Shown here piece after piece: positions 26,943-34,121 of a stretch of DNA of 59,046 nucleotides; position 1 is the stretch's first letter; every line of letters starts with the position of its first letter. The DNA is from Rhodospirillaceae bacterium. Its GTDB lineage: Bacteria; Pseudomonadota; Alphaproteobacteria; Reyranellales; Reyranellaceae. The notes under the pieces were generated by a model that saw nothing but the letters and a program-made list of their open reading frames with translations, searched no databases and had not been told where the DNA came from. Position numbers and translations under genes: made by a program. The stretch covers positions 1-59,046 of the forward strand of contig WOUR01000037.1 of assembly GCA_009772935.1 (NCBI GenBank), written 5' to 3'.

Positions 26943-27331
26943 TCGTCGTCGACGCGTCGGCCATGGTTGCGCTTCTGCTGCGCACGTCCGCAGCGCCGGC
27001 GATCGAGGCGCGTCTGTTCGGCGGGCGTCAGACGTTCCATGCCCCGGAGCTGATCGACGTCGAAGTCACTCAGGTACTCCGCCGATATTCGATATCCGGG
27101 CAACTCGACGAGGAGCGTGGCCGTACCGTCCTGACCGATCTGATGGAGTTCCCGATGAGGCGTCATGCCCATGGCATTCTGATGCAGAGGGTGTGGCAGC
27201 TTCGGCACAATCTCAGCGCCTACGATGCGGTCTATCTGTCCCTGGCCGAATCTCTCGATGCAGCGTTGCTGACCGATGATCAACGCCTCGTCACCGCGGC
27301 GCGCCGACATTCATGGGTGCAAATTCTGTGA
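26939..27331 (+). CDS. vapC: PIN-domain toxin (VapC/FitB type)
   Basis: This 130-residue PIN nuclease has the acidic active-site set: VVDASAMVALLL (Asp near residue 5), an EV pair in PELIDVEVTQVL, LSAYDAVYLSLAE (Asp near 97) and LLTDDQRLV (Asp near 115). VapC toxins cleave initiator tRNA or other structured RNAs when the antitoxin is lost. The start is GTG 26939, overlapping the antitoxin stop. The end overlaps by 19 bases the preferred start of the downstream MFS gene. All catalytic acids seem intact, so the module may be functional. Confidence 0.88.
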   Translation: MIVVDASAMVALLLRTSAAPAIEARLFGGRQTFHAPELIDVEVTQVLRRYSISGQLDEERGRTVLTDLMEFPMRRHAHGILMQRVWQLRHNLSAYDAVYLSLAESLDAALLTDDQRLVTAARRHSWVQIL

Positions 27332-28716
27332 GTGAAAATGTAACGCCGCCCGTCCGCGAAGCCTCGACGCTCGGCCAGTTCAGCTGGGCGCTGTTCGACT
27401 GGGCCAACCAGCCCTTCTTCACCATCATCACCACCTTCATCTTCGCGCCCTACTTCGCCAACGTGCTGGTGGGCGACCCGGTGAAGGGGCAATCGGCCTG
27501 GGCCTTCACCCAGTCGGCCTCGGGCATCCTGATCGCACTGATGAGCCCGTTCCTCGGCGCCATGGCGGACGCCGGCGGCCGCCGCAAGCCCTTCATCCTC
27601 GCGTTCCAGCTCCTGCTCGCGGCGGGGTGCGCCGGCCTGTGGTTCGCCTATCCCAACCGGCCCGATCTCATCCTGCCGATCAGCTGGGCGGTGATCCTGG
27701 CCACGGTCGGCGCCGAGATGTCGATCGTGTTCAACAATGCCCAGCTGCCCAACATCGTGCGGCCCGAGCGCATGGGGCGGCTGAGCGGCTTCGGCTGGGG
27801 GCTTGGCTATTGCGGCGGACTGATATCGCTGTTCATCGTGCTGGCCGTGTCGATGCCCGCGATGTTCGGCCTCGCGGCATCGAACGACCGGCCGCTGTTC
27901 GGCCTGGATCCCGCCAGCCACGAGCTGGAGCGCCTGGTCGGCCCGGCCTCGGCGCTCTGGATCGCGGTCTTCGTCTTGCCGATGTTCCTGTTCACACCGG
28001 ATTCCGCCGGCGCACGCCGGCAGCCGCTGCTTGCCGCCGCGCGGGAAGGCGGCCGTTCGCTGCTGTCGACACTGCAGCGCATCCCGCGCTTCGGCAACGC
28101 CCTGCGCTACCTCATAGCCTTCATGCTCTACAATGACGGACTCGCCGCGATCATCGCCTTCGGCGGAGTCTATGCCGCCGCGACCTTCGGCTGGAGCACG
28201 GTGACGCTCGGCATCTTCGGCATCATCCTGACCGTCTTCGCGATTCCCGGTGCGTTCCTCGGCGGCCGGCTCGACGACTGGATCGGCAGCAAGCGGACCG
28301 TGCAGTTCGCGATCGCCGGCGTGATCGTGGCGACCGCGGGCATCGTCGGCGTCACCGCCACGCACATCCTGTTCGTCGTACCGGTCGATCCCATCAGCCC
28401 GACGCGCGGCTTGTTCGGGTCGGTGCAGGAGAAGACCCTGATGGGCTTCGCGCTGCTCCTCGGCTTCTGCATGGGCCCGATGCAGGCGGCCAGCCGCACC
28501 ATGGTCGGCCGCATCGCGCCACACGGCATGACCGGCGAGTTCTACGGGCTGTTCGCCCTGTCGGGCCGCGCCACCGCCTGGATGGCGCCGCTGGCCATCG
28601 GCCTCGTCACCACCGCCACCGGCTCGACCCGCACCGGCATGGCCTGCGTTCTCTTCTTCCTGGTGCTAGGCTTCGTCCTGCTGTGGAGCGTGCGCGAAGA
28701 GCGTGCCCAGGCCTAA
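27313..28716 (+). CDS. MFS transporter, UMF1/Atg22-like family
   Basis: This 467-residue protein has about twelve hydrophobic segments. It begins GQFSWALFDWANQPFFTIITTF, the typical first helix of the UMF1 (Atg22-like) branch of the major facilitator superfamily, and has the loop motif GAMADAGGRRKP after helix 2. Atg22 exports amino acids from yeast vacuoles, and bacterial members are uncharacterised. ATG 27313 lies inside the vapC end. A GTG at 27328 is an alternative start that would abut the toxin stop. The overlap suggests read-through transcription from the toxin-antitoxin module, but no functional link is implied. Confidence 0.85.
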   Translation: MGANSVSENVTPPVREASTLGQFSWALFDWANQPFFTIITTFIFAPYFANVLVGDPVKGQSAWAFTQSASGILIALMSPFLGAMADAGGRRKPFILAFQLLLAAGCAGLWFAYPNRPDLILPISWAVILATVGAEMSIVFNNAQLPNIVRPERMGRLSGFGWGLGYCGGLISLFIVLAVSMPAMFGLAASNDRPLFGLDPASHELERLVGPASALWIAVFVLPMFLFTPDSAGARRQPLLAAAREGGRSLLSTLQRIPRFGNALRYLIAFMLYNDGLAAIIAFGGVYAAATFGWSTVTLGIFGIILTVFAIPGAFLGGRLDDWIGSKRTVQFAIAGVIVATAGIVGVTATHILFVVPVDPISPTRGLFGSVQEKTLMGFALLLGFCMGPMQAASRTMVGRIAPHGMTGEFYGLFALSGRATAWMAPLAIGLVTTATGSTRTGMACVLFFLVLGFVLLWSVREERAQA

Positions 28717-28726
28717 GGAGGATTCC

Positions 28727-29044
28727 ATGATCACCGCCATCGTGAACTTCAAGCTGCCGGCCGATGTCGACGCGAAGAGGGCCGCCGAGCTGTTCAAGGG
28801 CTCGGCGCCGAAGTATCGCGGCATGAAGGGCCTGATCCGCAAGTACTATCTGTTCGATTCGGAGAAGCGGATCGGCGGCGGCGTCTATCTCTGGAAGAGC
28901 CGCGCCGACGCCGAGGCGGTCTATACGCCGCAATGGCAGGCCTATATCGCCGAGCGCTACGGCGCCCCGCCCGACATCCGCTATTTCGAGACCGCCGTCG
29001 TGGTCGACAACGACAGCGACACGATCACCGCCGACGCGGCATAG
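28727..29044 (+). CDS. YdhR-like dimeric alpha/beta-barrel protein (putative monooxygenase)
   Basis: The 105-residue protein has the ferredoxin-like layout of the YdhR family: an N-terminal strand (ITAIVNFKLPADVD), a central GLIRKYYLFDSEKRIGGGVY and a WKSRADAEAVY helix. YdhR-type proteins resemble small cofactor-free monooxygenases, with no proven substrate. A strong AAGGAGGA site precedes the ATG. It follows the MFS gene by 10 bases and may be co-transcribed. Confidence 0.75.
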   Translation: MITAIVNFKLPADVDAKRAAELFKGSAPKYRGMKGLIRKYYLFDSEKRIGGGVYLWKSRADAEAVYTPQWQAYIAERYGAPPDIRYFETAVVVDNDSDTITADAA

Positions 29045-29050
29045 GAACCC

Positions 29051-29159
29051 ACCTCACCCTGAGGAGGCCCGAAGGGCCGTCTCGAAGGGTGGGAACGAGC
29101 ACCTTGCCTGTTGCCCATCCTTCGAGACGCGCCGCTTCACGGCGCTCCTCAGGATGAGG
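29051..29159. repeat. Palindromic intergenic repeat, family A, copy 1
   Basis: This element of about 109 bases is bounded by CCTCACCCTGAGGAG and CTCCTCAGGATGAGG in inverted orientation, with inner arms CGTCTCGAAGGGTGGG and CCCATCCTTCGAGACG. Each arm holds a small hairpin: GGCCC-gaa-GGGCC on the left, GCGCCG-cttca-CGGCGC on the right. A second copy lies at 56431-56540. It separates the YdhR-like gene from the convergent VOC gene and can fold into a branched structure. It is a REP-type or non-autonomous element rather than coding sequence. Confidence 0.8.
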
Positions 29160-29179
29160 ACAATGTTTGAAGCGATGGC

Positions 29180-29662
29180 TTACTTGCCTCGGCGCGCCGC
29201 CTCGATGCGGGCGACGTCGATCTTCTTCATGCCCATCATGGCGCCGAAGGCGCGCTGCGCCTCATCGCCGCCGGCGGCCATCGCTTCGGTCAGCACGCGC
29301 GGCGTGATCTGCCACGACAGGCCCCATCTGTCCTTGCACCAGCCGCAGGCGCTTTCCTGGCCGCCGTTGCCGACGATGGCGTTCCAGTAGCGGTCGGTCT
29401 CCGCCTGATCGTCGGTGGCGATCTGGAACGAGAAGGCTTCGGTCTGCTTGAACATCGGGCCGCCGTTGAGGCCGAGGCAGGGGATGCCGCAGACCGTGAA
29501 CTGCACGGTCAGCACATCGCCCTTCTTGCCCGACGGATAGTCGCTCGGCGCGCGGTGGACGGCACTGACCTCGCTGTCGGGAAAGGTGGCGGCGTAGAAG
29601 CGGGCCGCGTCCTCGGCGTCCTTGTCGAACCACAGGCAGATCGTGTTCTTGGGAACGGTCAT
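29180..29662 (-). CDS. VOC-superfamily protein, PhnB-like
   Basis: The 160-residue protein opens PKNTICLWFDKDAEDAARFYAATFPDS and contains LGLNGGPMFKQTEAFSFQI and DRWGLSWQITP. This is the PhnB-like '3-demethylubiquinone methyltransferase' branch of the vicinal oxygen chelate superfamily. The true function is unknown, since no metal or substrate is established for this branch. It is co-directional with the DUF1428 gene (10 bases upstream), and both are likely controlled by the divergent MarR regulator. Confidence 0.85.
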   Translation of the reverse strand: MTVPKNTICLWFDKDAEDAARFYAATFPDSEVSAVHRAPSDYPSGKKGDVLTVQFTVCGIPCLGLNGGPMFKQTEAFSFQIATDDQAETDRYWNAIVGNGGQESACGWCKDRWGLSWQITPRVLTEAMAAGGDEAQRAFGAMMGMKKIDVARIEAARRGK

Positions 29663-29672
29663 CTTCCGGCCC

Positions 29673-30386
29673 TCAGACGTCCAGGATCGGCGCGAAGCCG
29701 CCGTAGATCATGCGCTTGCCGTCGAACGGCATCTGGTGATCCTTCATGCGCTGATCCTCCATCATCTTCTTCCAGCCCTCGTCGCGGACCTGCTTGGAGG
29801 GCCATTCGACCCACGAATAGACGATCTTCTCGTCTTGCGTGGCCTTCACGGCACCCTTGTAATCGGTGACCTTGCCGTCGGGCACCGCGTCGCCCCAGGT
29901 TTCGACGACACGGACCGCGCCGTAGTCCTTGAAGACCGACGCGGCCTTCTTCGCCATGTCGAGATAGGCCTGCTTGTTGCCGGCTGGCACCGCCGCGAGG
30001 AAGCCGTCGACATAGCCGGTCTTGCTACCCGGCTTGCCGGCCTCGTCGAGGATGGGCGTGAAGCCGGCGACGATCATGCGCTGGCCGTCGAAGGGCATGT
30101 CCATGTCCTTCATGCGCGGGTCGACCATGATCTTCTGATGGGCCGTCTCGGCGACTTCCTTGCTGGGAAACTCGATCCACGAGAAGACCACGACTTCACC
30201 GGGTTTGGCCTTCACGGCGCCCTTGAAGTCGGTGAGCTTGCCATCGGGCACGTCGTCGCCCCAGGCCTCGACCTGGCGGGTGGCGCCGAATTCCTTGGCG
30301 ATCGGGGAGAAGTCGGCGGCGGCCTTGCGATAGGCCTCCTTCTTGTCGGCCGGCACCGGCAAAACAAATCCCTGCACGTAGGCCAT
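29673..30386 (-). CDS. Tandem DUF1428 protein
   Basis: This 237-residue protein contains two copies of the DUF1428 ferredoxin-like domain. Copy one is at residues ~1-118 (MAYVQGFVLPVPADKKEAYR ... MPFDGQRMIVAGFTPILD). Copy two is at ~121-237 (TGYVDGFLAAVPAGNKQAYL ... MPFDGKRMIYGGFAPILD). The usual family member is a single domain of ~120 residues, so this is a duplication fused in one chain, probably mimicking the family's dimer. AGGAGGAA precedes the ATG. The function of DUF1428 is unknown. Confidence 0.88.
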   Translation of the reverse strand: MAYVQGFVLPVPADKKEAYRKAAADFSPIAKEFGATRQVEAWGDDVPDGKLTDFKGAVKAKPGEVVVFSWIEFPSKEVAETAHQKIMVDPRMKDMDMPFDGQRMIVAGFTPILDEAGKPGSKTGYVDGFLAAVPAGNKQAYLDMAKKAASVFKDYGAVRVVETWGDAVPDGKVTDYKGAVKATQDEKIVYSWVEWPSKQVRDEGWKKMMEDQRMKDHQMPFDGKRMIYGGFAPILDV

Positions 30387-30420
30387 TGGTTCCTCCTGCT
30401 GGTTGATTTCAAGATGATAG

Positions 30421-30432
30421 GTTGATATCAAC
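30421..30432. promoter_or_regulatory. MarR-type palindromic operator
   Basis: GTTGATATCAAC is a perfect 12-base palindrome in the 57-base gap between the divergent marR and DUF1428 genes. A second, looser half-site TTGATTTCAA lies just to the left. It has the typical MarR operator size and AT-rich character, and would allow repression of both directions. Confidence 0.65.
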
Positions 30433-30443
30433 TCAATAGCATC

Positions 30444-30890
30444 ATGTCAAAGAAGCTGAACGCCTCGTTCGAGACGACGTTGCACGTCTACGACCACTGC
30501 CTGTGTTTCGCCGCACAACGTGCCGCGCGCGCTCTGGCGCGCCGCTTCGACGAAGCCTTGTCACCAATTGGTCTCACCAGCGGGCAGTTCTCGCTTCTCA
30601 CGTCGCTCAACCAGCCCGAGCCGCCGTCGATGGGGTCGATCGCCGCCTTGCTGGTGATGGACCGCACCACGCTCACCGCCAACCTGAAGCCGCTCGAGCA
30701 GCGGGGCCTGGTGGAGATCGCGATCGACGAGGCCGACCGGCGGGTGCGACGGCTCATCCTGACGTCGGCCGGTCGCACGGTCCTGCAGTCGGCCATGCCG
30801 ATCTGGGTCGACGTGCACGGCGAGATCGATCGGCTGTTGCCCGCATCCGACGGCCGTACCCTGCGCCGCGGATTGAGGGCGCTGGCCTGA
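30444..30890 (+). CDS. MarR-family transcriptional regulator
   Basis: This 148-residue winged-helix regulator has an N-terminal dimer helix, the recognition region SMGSIAALLVMDRTTLTANL (~residues 70-90) and the wing RGLVEIAIDEADRRVRRL. CLCFAAQRAARALARRFDEA resembles the HxxR group of MarR proteins. It diverges from the DUF1428/VOC pair with a perfect palindrome between them, so it most likely represses itself and those genes in response to a small molecule. It ends four bases before the convergent transporter gene. Confidence 0.88.
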   Translation: MSKKLNASFETTLHVYDHCLCFAAQRAARALARRFDEALSPIGLTSGQFSLLTSLNQPEPPSMGSIAALLVMDRTTLTANLKPLEQRGLVEIAIDEADRRVRRLILTSAGRTVLQSAMPIWVDVHGEIDRLLPASDGRTLRRGLRALA

Positions 30891-30894
30891 AGCG

Positions 30895-31821
30895 TCAGGC
30901 GGCGAAAGCGCCGATCCCGACCACCACGAGAGGCAGGGCGACCAGCGCGAACAGCGTCTGCATCGCCGTGATGCCGGCCATCAGCGGCGCGTCGCCGCCG
31001 AGCTGCCGCGCCATGATGTAGGCCGAGGACGCCGTCGGCAGGGCCTGGAAGAGCAGGGCGATCACGAGGGCCGGTCCGGTCAGGCCCAAGAGCGAGGCGA
31101 CGGCGACGGTCACGACCGGCATCGCCAGAAACTTGATCGCCGAAGAGGTGGCGACCGGCGCGATCCAGCCGCGCACCGATCCGAATTCGAGGGCCGCGCC
31201 GACGCAAAGCAGGCCGAGCGGCAGCGACGCCGCGCCGAGCGCCCGCAGCGCCGGCTCGATCCCCGCCGGAAGATTGAGCCCGAGCAGTTGAAAGCCGATG
31301 CCCGCGAAGGAGCCGAGCACCAGCGGGTTCGTCACCACCTGCCGGGCGATGCCGCGGCCGCTCAGCCGCGCGGCGCCGTGACGGGCGAAGACCAGCACGC
31401 AGAGAATGTTGACCGTGGGCACGATGGCGGCGCTGCAGAGGGCCGCGAGCGCGAGGCCCTGCGGGCCGAACAGGCCGGCGGCCAGCGTCACGCCGACATA
31501 GTTGTTGAAGCGGATGCCGCCCTGGAAGATCGAGGTGAAGGTAGGCCCGTCGACCTTCAGCACCGGTCGCAGCGCGACAAGCAGCGCGGCGACGGCGAGG
31601 ATCGACAGAACGAGGGTCGTGACGAGCTCGCGCGCCGGCAGCGCGTCGAGCCTGGCGGTGGCGAGGCTGTGGAAGAACAGGCACGGCACCAGCACGTAGT
31701 AGCTGAGCCGTTCCGCCTGCGGCCAGAATCCGTCGGCGAGGAAACCGAGACGCCGCAGCCCCATGCCGAGCATGATCAGCAGGACGATGGGCAGGAGGGC
31801 TAGGATCACGTCGGCGCTCAT
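30895..31821 (-). CDS. AEC-family (auxin efflux carrier-like) transporter
   Basis: This 308-residue protein has about ten hydrophobic segments and AEC-family features: LLIMLGMGLRRLGFL after helix 1, FQGGIRFNNYVGVTLAAGLFG in the middle, and LFQALPTASSAYIMARQLGGD near the end. Bacterial AEC members export or import small organic anions such as malate or malonate. I choose ATG 31821. The frame extends to 31872, but that overlaps the regulatory region. It diverges from the lysR-type gene, which probably controls it. Confidence 0.85.
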   Translation of the reverse strand: MSADVILALLPIVLLIMLGMGLRRLGFLADGFWPQAERLSYYVLVPCLFFHSLATARLDALPARELVTTLVLSILAVAALLVALRPVLKVDGPTFTSIFQGGIRFNNYVGVTLAAGLFGPQGLALAALCSAAIVPTVNILCVLVFARHGAARLSGRGIARQVVTNPLVLGSFAGIGFQLLGLNLPAGIEPALRALGAASLPLGLLCVGAALEFGSVRGWIAPVATSSAIKFLAMPVVTVAVASLLGLTGPALVIALLFQALPTASSAYIMARQLGGDAPLMAGITAMQTLFALVALPLVVVGIGAFAA

Positions 31822-31869
31822 GGCCCGATCTGTACGCCCCGCTGATCCCAAGCAAAAATTCTGAATACT

Positions 31870-31900
31870 CAATCGATCGATGACAATTTATCATTGATTG
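31870..31900. promoter_or_regulatory. LysR-type operator between divergent genes
   Basis: Nested inverted repeats CAATC ... GATTG and ATGA-n7-TCAT occur in an unusually AT-rich stretch just upstream of the lysR start. ATGACAATTTATCAT fits the T-N11-A rule for LysR-type sites. The site lies within the intergenic gap shared with the AEC transporter gene. Confidence 0.6.
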
Positions 31901-31901
31901 C

Positions 31902-32819
31902 ATGTCGCTCCGCGCCCTTCGCACCCTTCAGGCCATCGCCCGCCACGGTTCTTTCGCCGGCGCCGGCAAGGCGGTCGGGCTGACCCAGTCGGCCGTGAGC
32001 CTGCAGGTGAAGGCGCTGGAGGAAGAGTTCGGCGCAGTCCTGTTCGATCGCTCGCGCCGCCTGCCGGTGCTGACGGAAGCCGGCCGGATCGTCGTGGCGC
32101 GGTCCGCCGAGGTGCTCGCGCTCTACGACGACATCGCGGCCGCGCTGGGCGACGAACGCTCGCTGGCCGGCCGCCTCAGGGTCGGCGCCGTGCAGACCGC
32201 ACTGGCGGGCGTCCTGCCCGATGCGCTGGTCGCCCTCAGCCGCGCCCATCCGCGCGCCCGCGTCTCGGTGTCGGTCGGCCTGTCGGCGGAGATGGCGGAA
32301 AAGGTCGCGGCCGGCGAACTCGACGCCGCGCTGACCACCGAGCCGGTGCGGCCCTATCCGGCGGGCCTCGTCTGGACGCCGCTCTACCAGGACCGCTTCT
32401 GGCTGTTCGCGCCGCCCGGCCAGGCAAAGCGCAGCGCCCGCGACCTGCTGGCCGAACTGCCGTTCATCCGCTTCGACAGCAAGGCCTGGGCGGGCCGCGT
32501 CATCGACCGCGAGCTGCGGCGGATGCGGGTCGAGGTCCACGAGGAGATGGTGCTCGACAGCCAGGACATCATCCTGCGGATGGTCGAGAAGGGGCTGGGC
32601 GTCGCCGTGCTGGCGGTATCCGACGAGATCTTCGCCGGCCTGAAGCTCACCTGCCTGCCGTTCGGCGAACCGCAGCTGATCCGCAACATCGTGATGCTGG
32701 AGCGCCAGGACCGCCGCGGCGGCCGTCTCGCCGCGGCGCTGGCCGAGGCCGTGAAGGGCGCCAAGGACGCAGCCTCGGCGAAGACCCCCAAGGCTAGGCC
32801 GCGACGGTCTTCCCCTTGA
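31902..32819 (+). CDS. LysR-family transcriptional regulator
   Basis: The 305-residue protein has the N-terminal LysR helix-turn-helix (LRALRTLQAIARHGSFAGAG, LTQSAVSLQVKALEEEFGAV) and a two-lobed effector domain (RLRVGAVQTALAGVLPDAL). It diverges from the AEC transporter gene, and a LysR-type dyad lies between them, so it probably activates that transporter with an organic acid as inducer. Its C-terminal Lys/Arg-rich tail overlaps the end of nth by 26 bases in convergent orientation. Confidence 0.9.
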   Translation: MSLRALRTLQAIARHGSFAGAGKAVGLTQSAVSLQVKALEEEFGAVLFDRSRRLPVLTEAGRIVVARSAEVLALYDDIAAALGDERSLAGRLRVGAVQTALAGVLPDALVALSRAHPRARVSVSVGLSAEMAEKVAAGELDAALTTEPVRPYPAGLVWTPLYQDRFWLFAPPGQAKRSARDLLAELPFIRFDSKAWAGRVIDRELRRMRVEVHEEMVLDSQDIILRMVEKGLGVAVLAVSDEIFAGLKLTCLPFGEPQLIRNIVMLERQDRRGGRLAAALAEAVKGAKDAASAKTPKARPRRSSP

Positions 32820-33441
32820 AGGTGCAGAGGTCGTTCACGACGCAGCCGGGACACAGGGGGGTGCGCGCCTTGCAAGTGTAGCGGCCGTGCAGGATCAGCC
32901 AGTGATGGGCGTGCAGCCGGTACTCCTCGGGCACGCGCTTCAACAGCTTCAGCTCGACCTGCAGCGGGTTCTTGCCCGGCGCCAGGCCGGTACGGTTGCC
33001 GACCCGGAAGATGTGCGTGTCGACGGCGATGGTCGCCTCGCCATAGGCCACGTTCATCACCACGTTGGCGGTCTTGCGGCCGACGCCCGGCAGCGCCTCC
33101 AGCTCCGCGTGCGTGCGCGGCACCTCGCCGCCATGCCGCTCCAGCAGGAGGTGGCTGAGCGCGATCACGTTCTTGGCTTTGGTGCGGAACAGGCCGATCG
33201 TCTTGATGTGGTCGATCAGCTTCGCCTCGCCCAGCGCCACCATCTGGGCCGGCGTCTTCACGAACTTGAACAGGGGCCCGGTGGCCCGGTTCACCCCGAC
33301 GTCTGTGGCCTGCGCCGACAGCACGACCGCCACCAGCAGCTGGTAGACATTGTCGTATTCAAGCTCGGTCTCGGGCTCCGGCATCGCCTTCCTGAGGCGT
33401 GCAAAGAACTCGGGGATGACGGCGGTCTTCATCAGGGCCAT
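32794..33441 (-). CDS. nth: Endonuclease III (DNA glycosylase/AP lyase)
   Basis: The protein has the helix-hairpin-helix LPGVGRKTANVV with the catalytic Lys, the catalytic Asp in AVDTHIFRVGNRTG, and the C-terminal [4Fe-4S] loop C-x6-C-x2-C-x5-C (CKARTPLCPGCVVNDLC). It removes oxidised pyrimidines in base excision repair. Start codons exist at 33456, 33441 and 33432. I use 33441 (MALMKTAVIPEFF) because 33456 would share bases with the start of the divergent DUF2244 gene. No start has a clear ribosome site. The C-terminus overlaps the lysR gene end. Confidence 0.95.
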   Translation of the reverse strand: MALMKTAVIPEFFARLRKAMPEPETELEYDNVYQLLVAVVLSAQATDVGVNRATGPLFKFVKTPAQMVALGEAKLIDHIKTIGLFRTKAKNVIALSHLLLERHGGEVPRTHAELEALPGVGRKTANVVMNVAYGEATIAVDTHIFRVGNRTGLAPGKNPLQVELKLLKRVPEEYRLHAHHWLILHGRYTCKARTPLCPGCVVNDLCTFKGKTVAA

Positions 33442-33454
33442 ATAGGTCCATACC

Positions 33455-33943
33455 ATGACCGAAGCGCCCGTTCCGGCGGTTCATTTCGCCACCTCGCTGA
33501 AGCCCTATCGCAGCCTGTCTGCGGACGGCTTCCGCTTCGTCATGCTGGCCGCCGTGGCCGCCAACCTGGTGATCGGCCTGCCCCTGTTCCTGATGGGCGC
33601 CTGGCCGGTCTTCGGCTTCATGGGCCTCGACGTCTTCCTGCTGTGGTGGCTGTTCCAGCGCAGCTATTTCGACGCCCGCCGCAGCGAGACGCTGACCCTG
33701 ACCGACCACGACCTGGTCGTGGTCCGGATCGCGCCCGACGGCGAGCGCGAGGAGCTGCGGCTCGACGCCTACTGGCTGAAGGTCGAGGCGACCGAGGAGC
33801 GCCTGGTCGTCACCTCGCGCGGCAACCGCGCCGTGATCGGCCGCTTCCTCGGCCCCGACGAACGCCTGCGGGTCGCCGACCGCCTCAAGGCCGCCCTCGC
33901 CGACATGCGCGCGCCCCGATACGACCACGCCTGGGACGAATAG
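33455..33943 (+). CDS. DUF2244 membrane protein
   Basis: This 162-residue protein matches DUF2244: a short N-terminus with FATSLKPYRSLS, two adjacent transmembrane segments (FVMLAAVAANLVIGLPLFLM and GFMGLDVFLLWWLFQRSYF) and a cytoplasmic domain with LTLTDHDLVVVRI. The family is widespread in alphaproteobacteria, often beside nth, and its function is unknown. It is divergent from nth with essentially no intergenic space, so each promoter must lie inside the other gene. Confidence 0.85.
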   Translation: MTEAPVPAVHFATSLKPYRSLSADGFRFVMLAAVAANLVIGLPLFLMGAWPVFGFMGLDVFLLWWLFQRSYFDARRSETLTLTDHDLVVVRIAPDGEREELRLDAYWLKVEATEERLVVTSRGNRAVIGRFLGPDERLRVADRLKAALADMRAPRYDHAWDE

Positions 33944-33970
33944 GGTTCGACCCTTTGAGTTTTTCCGCCT

Positions 33971-34095
33971 CTTCCCCATTCAAATGGGGAAGTGCCCCGT
34001 CATACGGGGTGATGGGGTCATATGCGTCGGCACCACTTAATCTGACCCCTCCGTCGGCGATTACGCCGACACCTCCCCATTTGAATGGGGAGGGA
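33971..34095. repeat. Large palindromic intergenic repeat, family B
   Basis: The element spans the gap between the convergent DUF2244 and dapB genes. The outer arms are each near-palindromic: 33971-33992 (CTTCCCCATT/AATGGGGAAG) and 34072-34093 (CCTCCCCATT/AATGGGGAGG). Inside each arm is a small hairpin (CCCCG-n5-CGGGG at 33995-34009, GTCGGCG-n4-CGCCGAC at 34053-34070). An inner pair GGGGTCA/TGACCCC surrounds a ~22-base centre. The architecture parallels the family A repeats although the sequence differs. It is non-coding and may act as a bidirectional terminator. Confidence 0.75.
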
Positions 34096-34121
34096 AGTGA
34101 TTCTGCTTCGCCTGGAACAGC

